The position numbers and the translations under genes were made by a program. This document shows positions 40,717 through 49,440 of a stretch of DNA of 52,848 nucleotides, piece after piece (position 1 is the first letter of the stretch; the number at the start of each line of letters is the position of its first letter). The notes beneath the pieces are model-generated. The model worked only from the letters and a program-made list of their open reading frames with translations. It searched no databases and was not told the DNA's origin. Where the stretch lies: contig NZ_BDAY01000027.1 of assembly GCF_001612685.1 (NCBI RefSeq), forward strand, positions 1-52,848. The letters are read 5' to 3'. This stretch comes from Nocardia altamirensis NBRC 108246 (lineage in GTDB: Bacteria > Actinomycetota > Actinomycetes > Mycobacteriales > Mycobacteriaceae).

Positions 40717-41427
40717 ATGTGTGCTCTGCGACGGTTCGGGATTCGAGCGATGGTCGGCGTCGCCGCGTTGGCGTTCGCTCTCGTCTGGGTGCCAGGTCAT
40801 GCGGCGGCCGGGCCGAGCGCATCCCTGGGCGGCGGTTCGGGGATCCTGCTCGGGCCGTCGACGTGCACGCTCACCACCATCGGGTACGACAGGGAGAACC
40901 GGCTGGTCGGGCTCACCGCGGGTCACTGCGCCGAAGTCGGGATGACAGTGCGGGCGGAACGGACGCCTGCCGCCGGGATCATCGGCACCGTGGCGGCCGT
41001 CGACAATGCCGACGATTACGCGGTGCTGGAGTTCGATCGCGCCAAGGTCGCACCCCTACGCCAGGTCGCCGCGACCATGATCGGCGGCATCGGCGCCCCA
41101 CCACAACCCGGTGACGTGGTGTGCAAGAACGGGCGCACCTCCGGCCACAACTGCGGCATCGTGTGGGACACGCATCGGTGGTGGTTCCAGCATCAATCCT
41201 GTTCTCAGCCAGGCGATTCCGGCGGACCGGTCACCATCGGCGATCGACTGGTGGGCATGAACGTCGGGCACCTCGGCGTGCGGGTGGTCGGCGTGACCGT
41301 GTTCGATGTGATGTGCCACACCGCGACGGCGCCACTGCACGATCCGGCCGTGGCGACCCAGATCGGGATGGTGCTCGACGATATCGACAACAGCGGCGGC
41401 GTCGGGGCCGGATTCCGGCCGCTCTGA
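40717..41427 (+). CDS. Secreted trypsin-like serine protease (S1 family)
   Basis: A 236-aa exported protease. N-terminal signal peptide of about 32 residues (basic RRFGIR, then MVGVAALAFALVWV, ending HAAA). The catalytic triad is visible as LTAGHC (His), DDYAVLEF (Asp) and QPGDSGGPV (Ser). Four further cysteines (in STCTLTT, VVCKNG, HNCGIV, QSCSQ) suit disulfides. It is compact, like the actinobacterial alpha-lytic/streptogrisin relatives but with no pro-domain. GAAGGG lies six bases before ATG 40717. Confidence 0.87.
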   Translation: MCALRRFGIRAMVGVAALAFALVWVPGHAAAGPSASLGGGSGILLGPSTCTLTTIGYDRENRLVGLTAGHCAEVGMTVRAERTPAAGIIGTVAAVDNADDYAVLEFDRAKVAPLRQVAATMIGGIGAPPQPGDVVCKNGRTSGHNCGIVWDTHRWWFQHQSCSQPGDSGGPVTIGDRLVGMNVGHLGVRVVGVTVFDVMCHTATAPLHDPAVATQIGMVLDDIDNSGGVGAGFRPL

Positions 41428-41497
41428 ACGCGTGCGACGATGAGTCGAAATGCGAGGTGCCCGTACGGGATTCCCGCCAAGACGACAGGAGTCCGTC

Positions 41498-42280
41498 GTG
41501 CCGCCGACCGCAGGAGCGTCGTTCGCCCGATTCGTCGCCCTCGGCGACAGCCAGACCGAAGGACTCGGTGACCCCGACGGTCATGGCGGATTCCGGGGCT
41601 GGGCCGATCGTTTCGCCGCCATGCTCGGCGCCGCCAACCCCGGTCTGCACTACGCCAACCTCGCGGTTCGCGGTCGACGCGCAGGCGAGATCCGGGCCGA
41701 GCAGCTCGAACCCGCGCTCGCCATGCGCCCCGACCTCGCCACGGTCGTCGCCGGGATGAACGACATCCTCCGGCCGCGATTCGACCGGGACGCGCTGCTC
41801 GCCGACATCGATGCGATGTTCACCGCGTTGACCGGCCTCGGCACCAAGGTGGTGACCTTCACCTTCCCCGACATCGGCGCCGTCGCGCCCTTCGCACGGC
41901 CGCTCTCCGCCCGGGTACACACCCTGAACGCCGACCTGCGCGAGCTGGCCGCGCGGCGCGGCGTCACCCTCGTCGACTTCGAGCCGGTCGCCGCCGCACA
42001 CCACCCCCGTGCCTGGTCCGACGATCGTCTGCATCTCAGCCCGGTCGGCCACAACATCGTCGCCCGCGCCCTCGCCGCCGCGCTCACGGTTCCGGGCGCC
42101 GACGACACGTGGCGCGATCCCCTACCCCCACTCACCTCGACCCTTGTCGAAAAGCTCAACACCGAAGTCCGCTGGACCGTGCAGTTCCTCGCCCCGTGGG
42201 TCGGTCGACGCCTGCGCGGCATCTCCTCCGGCGCAGGCGTCGAACCCAAACGCCCCCAGCTACTTCCAGTGCTCACCTGA
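41498..42280 (+). CDS. SGNH/GDSL hydrolase
   Basis: A 260-aa SGNH-fold esterase. Block I is FVALGDSQTEGLGD with the nucleophile Ser, block II is around YANLAVRGRR, block III VVAGMNDIL with the Asn, and block V WSDDRLHLSPVGHN with the catalytic Asp and His. No signal peptide, so cytoplasmic. The C-terminal 50 residues are an extra amphipathic helix region (VRWTVQFLAPWVGRRLRGIS). The start is GTG 41498 with ACAGGAG seven bases upstream; it lies 70 bases after the S1 protease stop in the same direction. Confidence 0.88.
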   Translation: MPPTAGASFARFVALGDSQTEGLGDPDGHGGFRGWADRFAAMLGAANPGLHYANLAVRGRRAGEIRAEQLEPALAMRPDLATVVAGMNDILRPRFDRDALLADIDAMFTALTGLGTKVVTFTFPDIGAVAPFARPLSARVHTLNADLRELAARRGVTLVDFEPVAAAHHPRAWSDDRLHLSPVGHNIVARALAAALTVPGADDTWRDPLPPLTSTLVEKLNTEVRWTVQFLAPWVGRRLRGISSGAGVEPKRPQLLPVLT

Positions 42281-42407
42281 CTTCGGTCGGCGACTACCAC
42301 GGGACGATCTCGCCGTGGCAATCGAGGAACCGCAAACCGGCTGCGCCCGCCTGCTTTTCGAGGACATCGACGACGGACGAGATGCGGTCCTCAGCAGCTA
42401 GCGGCAC

Positions 42408-42737
42408 TCACTGAGACCTTGCGCCATCCGACGAGTCGTCGAGCCGTGCGGCGAGCACGGCCACCTGGTACAGGTGCTCGAAGTATCGGAGCTCTGCACC
42501 GGCGAGCAAAGGCAAGATTTCCTCCAGGCGCGTGATGCGGTGACGCAGTATCTCGCGGCGCTTCCAGTCGAGGGAGCCGCCGTTGTCGAGCCAGGTCGAC
42601 ACGCAGCCTGCGATTTCTAGATCCAGCAACGTCAGGCAGATGCCCGCCACCTCCTTGCCGCCACGGCAGGGAAAACGTAGCTCGAGAAATCCTTCCCACA
42701 GCCAGGCGACGGTGGCCCAGCGCTCAATCAAATCCAT
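42408..42737 (-). CDS. Hypothetical protein
   Basis: A 109-aa ORF, not recognised. Mixed hydrophobic/charged, mostly helical by appearance (RWATVAWLWEGFLELRF, LTLLDLEIAGCVSTWLD, REILRHRITRLEEILPLLAG, LRYFEHLYQVAVLAARLD). Leucine-rich amphipathic helices give it the look of a real folded protein. No signal peptide. It is convergent with the SGNH gene. A perfect 16-bp inverted repeat and a 26-bp duplication lie upstream, in its probable promoter region. Confidence 0.6.
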   Translation of the reverse strand: MDLIERWATVAWLWEGFLELRFPCRGGKEVAGICLTLLDLEIAGCVSTWLDNGGSLDWKRREILRHRITRLEEILPLLAGAELRYFEHLYQVAVLAARLDDSSDGARSQ

Positions 42738-42761
42738 TCAGACGAACCGTTCTCTGCAGCA

Positions 42762-42812
42762 CGACTGGCACCGGCCAACGTTCGCCGCGACTGGCACCGG
42801 CCAACGTTCGCC
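42762..42812. repeat. Tandem 26-bp duplication
   Basis: CGACTGGCACCGGCCAACGTTCGCC occurs at 42762-42786 and again at 42788-42812, a 26-bp period with identical 25-base cores. It overlaps the left arm of the neighbouring inverted repeat. Confidence 0.85.
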
Positions 42813-42875
42813 ACGAGTGGCACATGGCTGCGGCAAAGGTCGAGTAGCGCGCACGGTGGTGTGCCACTCGTGGCG
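42809..42875. repeat. Long inverted repeat
   Basis: CGCCACGAGTGGCACA (42809-42824) is perfectly complementary to TGTGCCACTCGTGGCG (42860-42875): a 16-bp stem around 35 bases. The left arm shares its TGGCAC core with the adjacent 26-bp repeats. It stands between divergent genes (42737 minus and 42940 plus). It could be an operator pair or a remnant of a miniature mobile element. Confidence 0.75.
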
Positions 42876-42939
42876 CAACCGGTGGTCGCTTCCGGGAAAC
42901 CGGGGCGGGTGGGGCTACGACCGGAAGTAGTATGGGGCG

Positions 42940-43467
42940 GTGCGGATGGCGGTGGCGGCGGTGGCGCGGGTGCGTGGCGCTTTCGTTGGGGCCGCGTCCG
43001 GGGCGGTGAGCATTGCGGCGCATGCCGTTGGTGGGGGTGTTGTTGATCCTGGTGGGTCTTCGATCGCGCTGTTGATTGCCGCCTGCGCTGTGGTCGGTGT
43101 GGTGGTCGGCGTGCGGCGGGCTCGGCACCGAGTTGCCGATGTGATGGTGCTGCTGGCGTTGGGGCAGGCGGTTGGCCATGTCGCGCTGACGATGTCGCCC
43201 GGGCATCATCATGGGTCGCATCTGACGTCGGTGATGGTTGCCGCGCATCTCGCCGCCATTCCGGTTGGGGCGGTGCTCATTCGGGGAGCCGAAATTGCCG
43301 TCGCTCGCGCGATTTCCGCGGCGGGCCGGACGGTGCGGGTGCTCGAGAGCGGCCCTGCGCCCGGCTTCGCGCCTGTCTCCCCCATTCCCTTCGGCCCGCT
43401 TCCTGCGTACCGGCGGCTGCTGTTCAGCTCCGGTTCCGGGCTGCGTGGGCCACCCGTGCCGGTCTGA
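42940..43467 (+). CDS. Hypothetical membrane protein with His cluster
   Basis: A 175-aa protein with about four transmembrane segments (FVGAASGAVSIAAHAVGGG, SIALLIAACAVVGVVVGV, VMVLLALGQAVGHVALTM, VMVAAHLAAIPVGAVLI). Loop 3 has MSPGHHHGSH, a candidate metal-binding His cluster next to two helix Met/His residues. The gene precedes the PCu(A)C chaperone and Dyp peroxidase in the same direction, so copper handling is a reasonable guess. GTG 42940 or ATG 42946 starts. Confidence 0.75.
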   Translation: MRMAVAAVARVRGAFVGAASGAVSIAAHAVGGGVVDPGGSSIALLIAACAVVGVVVGVRRARHRVADVMVLLALGQAVGHVALTMSPGHHHGSHLTSVMVAAHLAAIPVGAVLIRGAEIAVARAISAAGRTVRVLESGPAPGFAPVSPIPFGPLPAYRRLLFSSGSGLRGPPVPV

Positions 43468-43689
43468 CCACACCCGGCTCGCCTCCGCGAGAGGGGCTGT
43501 TGGGCATCATCTTCCAGCCGAAAGACACCCTGTCTTCGGTCTGGCTCCATCGACTGGCTCGATTCGGCATGAAGGTCGGCCTGCCAGCTCGATCTGTGTG
43601 GACTTTTTCGGAGTCCCGTGCTCGTCGAATGCCGCTGGGTTGGCGCGACTGTCGACAGCGGCACTCCACATTCTTGATCGGAGATTTTC

Positions 43690-44409
43690 ATGACTACAGA
43701 TTCGGTGCGGGGCAACGGCGTTCGATCGCTGAAGCTTGCGTTGCGTGGGGGTATCGCAATTCTAGCGGTGCCGATCGTGTTGGCGGGATGTTCGTCCGAG
43801 GCGAAAAAGCCTGAGCGGGCGGCGGATTCGGTGACGGTGCAGGAGCAATGGGTGAAGGCGGCGGACGCGGAGATGTCGGCGGCCTTCGGGGAGTTGAGCA
43901 ACTCGGCGGACAAGGCGTTGACCGTGGTGTCGGCGTCGAGTCCGGCGTCCGGGCGGGTGGAGTTGCACGAGGTGGTCGCGGACGCGACCGGAGCCAAGAC
44001 GATGCGCCCGAAGGCGGGCGGGTTCGTCATCCCGGCGCACGGCAAGGTGACACTGCGGCCGGGTGGTGATCACATCATGTTCATGGGGTTGACCGGTCCG
44101 TTGCGGACGGGGTCGGAGACTCCGGTGACGTTGACCTTCGACGACGGGTCGACCACGACGTTCACTGCGCGGGTGCGCGACTTCTCCGGCAATCAGGAGA
44201 AGTATTCGCCCGATCATGCGAGTGGTGCACCGGCGCCCGAACACGCGACTGGCGCACCGGCGCCCGAACACTCAAGCGGCGCACCGACATCCGGGCACGC
44301 AGGTAGCGCACCGGCCCCCGAGCACCCGAGCGGCGCACCGACATCGGCGCAAACGAACGGCGCACCCGCCCCCGCCAATGGTGCGCAAGCACCTGCGCAC
44401 GGTGGCTGA
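43690..44409 (+). CDS. PCu(A)C-type copper chaperone lipoprotein
   Basis: A 239-aa exported protein: signal ending in VLAGC (lipobox), then the PCu(A)C cupredoxin-like domain with the copper-binding pattern ELHEVVAD...KTMRP and the later GGDHIMFMGL (His and Met ligands). The last 65 residues are a degenerate decapeptide repeat, SGAPAPEHATGAPAPEHSSG and similar, with seven histidines, which may be an additional metal-binding or wall-spanning tail. It lies just upstream of, and overlapping, the Dyp peroxidase gene. Probably delivers or buffers periplasmic copper. Confidence 0.88.
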   Translation: MTTDSVRGNGVRSLKLALRGGIAILAVPIVLAGCSSEAKKPERAADSVTVQEQWVKAADAEMSAAFGELSNSADKALTVVSASSPASGRVELHEVVADATGAKTMRPKAGGFVIPAHGKVTLRPGGDHIMFMGLTGPLRTGSETPVTLTFDDGSTTTFTARVRDFSGNQEKYSPDHASGAPAPEHATGAPAPEHSSGAPTSGHAGSAPAPEHPSGAPTSAQTNGAPAPANGAQAPAHGG

Positions 44410-45604
44410 GCCCAACACCTCCCGGTCGGGTCGGCTCAACCGTCGGCGGCTCCTCGGTGGTGGAGCCGCCGCGGCGGGCGCAGCAGGGATCGGATGGGGC
44501 GCGGTCGCGCTGACCGGCCGACAAGACACCGCTCAGTCGCCGATCGAACCGTTCTACGGACCGCACCAAGCAGGCATCGCGACGACACCGCAAACGCATG
44601 CGACGTTCGTCGCGTTCGATCTGAAACCGGGTGTCAGCAAGGCCGACCTGGTCGGCATCTTGCAGATCTGGACCGGTGACGCCGCGCGGCTCACCCAGGG
44701 TCGGCCCGCGCTGGCCGACACGGAACCGGAACTGGCGCAGCGACCTGCCCGCCTCACCGTCACCGTCGGCCTCGGCCCTGCGGTCTTCACGATGGCGGGC
44801 CTGCAGGACAAGCGCCCGTCCTGGCTGCGGCCCTTGCCACCGTTTCCCATCGATCGTCTCGAATCAGCTTGGAGCGACGGCGATCTGCTGGTGCAGGTCT
44901 GCGCCGACGAAGCGACCACCGTGTCGCACGCGGTCCGGGTGCTGTGCCGCAGCGTCGCGTCGCTGGTGACCGTGCGCTGGGTGCAGCGCGGATTCCGCAA
45001 TGCCGCACCGGGCCAGACGCCGCGCAACCTGATGGGCCAGGTGGACGGCACGGTGAACATCGCGCCGGGCACCCCGGATTTCGATCGGCTGGTGTGGGAC
45101 GACGGCGCCATGCAGCCGTGGCTGGCGGGCGGCACCTCCTGTGTGCTGCGCCGCATCGCGATGACTCTGGACACCTGGGACGAAATCGACCAGGAGGGTA
45201 GGGAACTCACGGTCGGCCGCACCATCGCCACCGGTGCACCGCTGACCGGCACCCGCGAGTTCGACGAGCCGGATTTCGCGGCGGTCGACGCGAACGGCAT
45301 CCCGATCATCCCGCAGTCCTCGCACATCGCGCGCGCACATCACACCAACGACGGCGAACGTTTCCTGCGCCGCGGCTACAACTACGATGACGCTCCCGCA
45401 CCGGGCGCACTCTCGAATTCGGGCCTGCTCTTCGCCGCCTACCAGCGCGACGTGGACACCCAGTTCCTGCCGGTCCAGCAGCGGCTCGCGGAATTCGACG
45501 CCCTCAACGTCTGGACAACGCCGGTCGGCTCGGCAGTCTTCGTCCTCCCGCCCGGCGTGCGGTCACCCGACGAATATCTCGGCCAGTCGCTGTTCGAATC
45601 CTGA
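44378..45604 (+). CDS. Tat-exported Dyp-type haem peroxidase
   Basis: About 408 aa. Tat signal NRRRLLGGGAAAAGAAGI, then the DyP double ferredoxin-like fold: THATFVAFDLKPGVSKADL, VTVGLGPAVF, MGQVDGTVN containing the G-x-x-D-G distal Asp, PQSSHIARAH holding the proximal haem His, and RRGYNYDD. DyPs oxidise dyes and phenols with hydrogen peroxide; the EfeB-like members work with iron transport, but no EfeU/O is here. Start uncertain: ATG 44378 or GTG 44402, both overlapping the chaperone gene. Tat export places it with the copper chaperone. Confidence 0.9.
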   Translation: MVRKHLRTVAEPNTSRSGRLNRRRLLGGGAAAAGAAGIGWGAVALTGRQDTAQSPIEPFYGPHQAGIATTPQTHATFVAFDLKPGVSKADLVGILQIWTGDAARLTQGRPALADTEPELAQRPARLTVTVGLGPAVFTMAGLQDKRPSWLRPLPPFPIDRLESAWSDGDLLVQVCADEATTVSHAVRVLCRSVASLVTVRWVQRGFRNAAPGQTPRNLMGQVDGTVNIAPGTPDFDRLVWDDGAMQPWLAGGTSCVLRRIAMTLDTWDEIDQEGRELTVGRTIATGAPLTGTREFDEPDFAAVDANGIPIIPQSSHIARAHHTNDGERFLRRGYNYDDAPAPGALSNSGLLFAAYQRDVDTQFLPVQQRLAEFDALNVWTTPVGSAVFVLPPGVRSPDEYLGQSLFES

Positions 45605-45621
45605 TCGGCCGACGACAGACC

Positions 45622-45654
45622 GCGGCCGCCGCGCCGGTTGGGCGCGACGGCCGC
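45622..45654. terminator. Bidirectional terminator between Dyp and HdeD genes
   Basis: GCGGCCG-C-CGCGCC (45622-45635) pairs with GGCGCG-A-CGGCCGC (45641-45654): 13 bp with one mismatch and a five-base loop, between two convergent genes. Confidence 0.8.
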
Positions 45655-45671
45655 AGGCCGGAAAGAACTGG

Positions 45672-46256
45672 TCAGGCGAGCGTGTTCTGCAGCGCCCTGG
45701 CGTCCTTGCGCACCCCGAACGCCACCACGACCTCCATGACGCCGAGCACGATCAACCACACGCCGACCACAACGGCCAATGTCGCCACCGACGACAACGG
45801 CCACACGATCAGCACGATGCCAGCGATCACGGTGATCAGACCGAAGAACACACTCCACCCGCGACCGGGCATCGCAGGCTCCGACAGCGCCATCATCACC
45901 GTCGCCACGCCGCGGAACAGCCAGCCGATGCCGATCCAGATGCCGAGCAACAGAATCGAAGTCAACTCGTCCCGGAAGCAAAAGACGCCGATGGCGATGG
46001 ACAGCACCCCGCTGATGAACGCGAGCACCCGGACACCGGTGCTGCTCGGGACACCGAACGCGGCCATCAGCTGCAGAAATCCAGTGACAACCAAATAGAT
46101 GCCGAAAAGGATGCCCGCGGCCAACAGGGTCGGCCCGGGCCACACCAACATGATCACACCGAGAACCACTGAGAGGACGCCAGTTACCAGCACCGTTTGC
46201 CACGCACTGCGGGCAAGGGACTGCAAAGGACCCTCTAGCACGCTGTTTGTCGTCAT
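45672..46256 (-). CDS. HdeD-family membrane protein (DUF308)
   Basis: A 194-aa protein with six transmembrane helices arranged as three DUF308 hairpin repeats, each with a helix followed by a W-P-x-P or similar turn (MLVWPGPTLLAAGILFGIYL, SILLLGIWIGIGWLFRG, LIVWPLSSVATLAVVVGVWL). HdeD homologues relate to acid resistance in enterobacteria; in actinobacteria the role is not known. Start ATG 46256; AT-rich TATATCGAT upstream may contain the -10. Confidence 0.88.
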   Translation of the reverse strand: MTTNSVLEGPLQSLARSAWQTVLVTGVLSVVLGVIMLVWPGPTLLAAGILFGIYLVVTGFLQLMAAFGVPSSTGVRVLAFISGVLSIAIGVFCFRDELTSILLLGIWIGIGWLFRGVATVMMALSEPAMPGRGWSVFFGLITVIAGIVLIVWPLSSVATLAVVVGVWLIVLGVMEVVVAFGVRKDARALQNTLA

Positions 46257-46396
46257 ATATCGATGCTAGGCGCTCTCACCTGGCATTTTGCGCATTTGGA
46301 CGCGCGATCGGCAAGTCCAGCGGGCTTCACAGCGAAACGGCCGGATCAGGCGGCCGTCGACGCGCTCGGTTCAGCCGTTCAGCGGAAACGGCCGGA

Positions 46397-46837
46397 TCAC
46401 TCGGCGGCCGACACACTCGGTTCGGCCGTCTCCGGGCTGACGATGTTGACCATCCAGCCGATGCCGAACCGGTCGGCGCACATGCCGAACTCGTCGCCCC
46501 ACATCTGCTTCTCCAACGGCACCGAGACGGTGCCTGCCGCCGACAACCGCTCCCAGTAACCGCGCAGCTCCGCCGCGTCCGGACCGCTGAGGCTGATCGA
46601 AATGCTGCTTCCCGGTTTGTATTCCATGCCCGGCGGGGTGTCGGCGGCCATCAGGGTGAACCCGCTCGGTGTTTCCAGGACGCCGTGCATGACCAGGTCC
46701 GCGCCGGGTGCGTCCTTATCACTGAAATCGCTGAACGTGCTGATGGATAGGGTGCCGCCGAATACGTCGCGGTAGAACTCCAGGGCTGCGCGGGCCGTGT
46801 CGCCGAAACTGAGGTACGGGTTGAGCCGGGAGGTCAT
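46397..46837 (-). CDS. VOC family protein (PhnB/glyoxalase-like)
   Basis: A 146-aa protein of the vicinal-oxygen-chelate superfamily: MTSRLNPYLSFGDTARAALE, FYRDVFGGTLSISTFSDFSD, HGVLETPSGFTLMAAD, GPDAAELRGYWERLSAAG, and the DRFGIGWMVN end. It is of the PhnB-like subgroup, often annotated as 3-demethylubiquinone methyltransferase-like but without that activity shown. The metal-ligand positions are only partly recognisable. Single gene, not obviously in an operon. Confidence 0.88.
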   Translation of the reverse strand: MTSRLNPYLSFGDTARAALEFYRDVFGGTLSISTFSDFSDKDAPGADLVMHGVLETPSGFTLMAADTPPGMEYKPGSSISISLSGPDAAELRGYWERLSAAGTVSVPLEKQMWGDEFGMCADRFGIGWMVNIVSPETAEPSVSAAE

Positions 46838-47009
46838 GACACGAGGTTAGTGCGCCGAAGCATCCAGTGCGATCGATAGCACTGACGCGTCGGGGTTTAT
46901 GGCTCAACTGGGTCGGGTAGTCATCGGGCAGTGACTCTTGTCGGTGGGCGCCCATGGGCCGAAACGGGTGGGGTCGGTTTCGTGAGTCTCGGGTGGCTAG
47001 GAGAAGAGG

Positions 47010-47996
47010 GTGGCGGTTGTACTCGTGCTGCAGGCACGTGGGCTCGGTGATTTACTCACTGCGGTCCCGGCCCTCCGCGCGCTGCGCCGAGCCAAGCCAC
47101 ATGATCGGATCGTGCTCGCCGCGCCGCAGCGGCTGAAGCCGATCGTCGATCTGATCGCTTCGGTGGATTCGTTGCTGCCCACGCCCGATGTTGCCGGGCT
47201 GCGGTGGGACGGGCCAGGCCCGCAATTGGCGGTGAACCTGTCCGGCCCGAGCACCGAGAGCATTGTCGCGCTGGCCAAGACGGATCCCGGACGCATCCTC
47301 AGCTATCAGAATCCCGCGTTTCCCGAGCTGACCGGACCGCAATGGCAGCCGGACATGCACGATGTCGACCGCTGGTGCCATCTGCTCGAATCCGACGATA
47401 TTGTCGCGGACCGGCGCAACCTCGGCCTGGTGCCGCCGGTGTCGATCACCAGCCACCGCGACTGCGTCGTGGTGCACGTCGGCGCTGGCGCACCGGCCCG
47501 GCGCTGGCCGCCCGATCGATTCGCGGCCGTCGTCCGGCATCTGCTTGTTCTCGGCCGTGAAGTGGTGCTCACCGGCGACGAAACCGAGCGCGATATCGCG
47601 CTGAACATCGCCGCACGCGCAGGTCTGCCGATCGGCCGGGTCCTCGCCGGGGAACAAAACCTGATCGAGCTGGCCGCCACCATCGCGGAGGCGGCCCTGA
47701 TGGTGTGCGGCGACACCGGCGCCGCGCACCTGGCCACCGCGTTCGGCACCCGCACCGTCCAACTCTTCGGCCCGACGCCACCCCGCTGGGGCGGACCACC
47801 CCCGCACCTGCTGAACCGGCATGCTGTCCTCTGGGCGGGCCAACTCGGTGACCCCGACGCCGACACCCCCGACCCCGGCCTGCTGCGCATCGGCGTCACC
47901 GAGGTGATCAACGCCGTCGACAAACAACTCAACAAGCGCAACTGGCCAGGCACCGGCACCCAACCCCGCCGCACCACCTACCGCCGCGTCGGCTGA
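47010..47996 (+). CDS. Family 9 glycosyltransferase (heptosyltransferase-like)
   Basis: A 328-aa GT-B enzyme. It opens with VVLVLQARGLGDLLTAVPAL, the typical glycosyltransferase-9 N-terminus, and its C-terminal domain has VVVHVGAGAPARRWPPDRFA, VVLTGDETERDIALNIAA and LMVCGDTGAAHLATAFGTRTVQLFGP (read as three motifs), the nucleotide-sugar site. Although the family includes LPS heptosyltransferases, this actinobacterium has no LPS, so a cell-envelope or glycolipid sugar is more likely. GTG start at 47010 with AGGAGAAG upstream. Confidence 0.88.
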   Translation: MAVVLVLQARGLGDLLTAVPALRALRRAKPHDRIVLAAPQRLKPIVDLIASVDSLLPTPDVAGLRWDGPGPQLAVNLSGPSTESIVALAKTDPGRILSYQNPAFPELTGPQWQPDMHDVDRWCHLLESDDIVADRRNLGLVPPVSITSHRDCVVVHVGAGAPARRWPPDRFAAVVRHLLVLGREVVLTGDETERDIALNIAARAGLPIGRVLAGEQNLIELAATIAEAALMVCGDTGAAHLATAFGTRTVQLFGPTPPRWGGPPPHLLNRHAVLWAGQLGDPDADTPDPGLLRIGVTEVINAVDKQLNKRNWPGTGTQPRRTTYRRVG

Positions 47997-48055
47997 CCCC
48001 TTACCGCCCAGCGAGTTTCGAACATTCCAGGGTTTGTGAAGCCTCGAGCACTAGC

Positions 48056-48427
48056 TCACGAAGGGTCGCCGGGGCGGTCTTCGGTGCGGGCGGTGTGGAG
48101 TGCGGCGGCATAGGCGGCAAGTGCGCTCGGCCAGAACTGGTCGAGGTAGTCGCGGGCATCGCTGAGGCCGCGGGGGTCGAGGGAGTACATGCGGCGGTTG
48201 CCGTCCGGACGCATCATCACCAGGCGGGCCTCGCGGAGCACGCGCAGATGCTGGGAGACCGCCGAGCTGCTGACACCGGTGAGCGCGGCGAGCTCGCCGA
48301 CCGCGCGCGGGGCTTGCGGGAGCGCCTCGAAAATCGCGCGGCGGGTCGGATCGGATAACGCCATCAGCGCGCGGACTCCGTTAGTCGCCACTGAAATAGT
48401 GTGATCAACAAGCGGCCTCACGGTCAA
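48056..48427 (-). CDS. ArsR-family transcriptional regulator
   Basis: A 123-aa winged-helix regulator: ALSDPTRRAIFEALPQAPRA, VGELAALTGVSSSAVSQHLRV (the recognition helix), LREARLVMMRPDGNRRMYSL (the wing), then a helix. It has no Cys metal site, so it is likely a non-metal ArsR sensor, of the type next to SRPBCC/AHSA1 genes; here no such neighbour exists. The ATPase operator at 37504 is far off, so a link is speculative. Start ATG 48427. Confidence 0.88.
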   Translation of the reverse strand: MTVRPLVDHTISVATNGVRALMALSDPTRRAIFEALPQAPRAVGELAALTGVSSSAVSQHLRVLREARLVMMRPDGNRRMYSLDPRGLSDARDYLDQFWPSALAAYAAALHTARTEDRPGDPS

Positions 48428-48574
48428 CTCGGCTTAATACGGAGTTACCCCCGGTAAACACGCGAGACACGCCGTGTAGTTACCTAGATGTGATACGCCA
48501 ACTGGGCTTTTCTGCCCGCGTGACGGTAGCCACACGATTGCGGACCTCACCGTAGACTCCCGTACGTTCGTTCC

Positions 48575-49267
48575 ATGCCCGTGACCGTTCCGTTATCTTC
48601 ACGTCGGGGCGCGACCCGGACCCGACGCCATCGTGCCGCCACCCGCGCGGTGGCCGTGTCCGCCGTCGTCAGCGCCTCACTCGGTGTTCTCGCCGCCGCC
48701 GACCAGACCCCGACAGGCCAGCTGACCCCCGGCAAACAAGTCGCCGCCGACGTGGTCGCGCAGGCACAGTTCACCGCCTTCACCCCTCGCGAAGCGCAGA
48801 TGCCGCAGACCGTCCCGGACAACGTCCTGTGGGAGCAGCACCGCCTCGCCGCGGAAGCCGCCCGCCCCAAGACCGTCCGCCCCATCGTCGGCATCCTGAC
48901 CTCCACCTTCGGCACCCGCTGGGGCGCACTGCACGCAGGCCTCGACCTGGCCGACCCCATCGGCACGCCGATAGCCGCGGTCACCGATGGCGTCGTCATC
49001 GAGGCCGGACCCGCCAGCGGCTTCGGCATGTGGGTGCGTGTCCAGCAGGACGACGGCACCATCGGCATCTACGGCCACGTCAACGACATCCTGACCACCG
49101 TCGGCCAGCAGGTCCGCGCGGGCGACATCATCGCCACCGTCGGCAACCGCGGCTTCTCCACCGGCCCGCACCTGCACTACGAAATCCACCTGCCCGGCGG
49201 CGAGCCGATCGACCCGCTGCCGTGGCTCGCGGCCCGCGGCATCGACATCCAGGCCAACAACCGCTGA
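48575..49267 (+). CDS. M23-family metallopeptidase, secreted
   Basis: A 230-aa exported protein: basic N-terminus (SRRGATRTRRHRAATRA), hydrophobic signal (VAVSAVVSASLGVLA), a linker, and an M23/LytM domain from about residue 105. The zinc site is visible as HAGLD (H-x-x-x-D), GIYGHVND (His) and PHLHYEIH (H-x-H). These cut peptidoglycan cross-links or act as activators. Lone gene; no LysM or SH3 domain. Start ATG 48575. Confidence 0.88.
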   Translation: MPVTVPLSSRRGATRTRRHRAATRAVAVSAVVSASLGVLAAADQTPTGQLTPGKQVAADVVAQAQFTAFTPREAQMPQTVPDNVLWEQHRLAAEAARPKTVRPIVGILTSTFGTRWGALHAGLDLADPIGTPIAAVTDGVVIEAGPASGFGMWVRVQQDDGTIGIYGHVNDILTTVGQQVRAGDIIATVGNRGFSTGPHLHYEIHLPGGEPIDPLPWLAARGIDIQANNR

Positions 49268-49440
49268 CGCCTTTCCTTCGCGGGTCGATGAGGGGCTCGC
49301 GAAGGGCCTATCCGACCGCGAACGTGCCGACGATGCCACGCTCGCGGTCGACTTCGCCGCCCGCTCAGTACCCGGGTACTAGAACCGAATAGCGCTGCGG
49401 CGGGACGCCTTCCGGGCGTGCCGATTCCTACTTTCGGTGC

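Noticed and set aside
42315..42401. 28-codon ORF (GTG start) after the SGNH hydrolase
   Set aside because: Codon usage looks reasonable and residues IEEPQTGCARLLFEDIDDG are protein-like, but there is no SD and it is too short to support.
48428..48574. Possible cyclic-di-AMP (ydaO) riboswitch before the M23 gene
   Set aside because: Such riboswitches precede some actinobacterial wall hydrolases, but the 147 bases lack the conserved core words and are too short to hold the fold plus the promoter.
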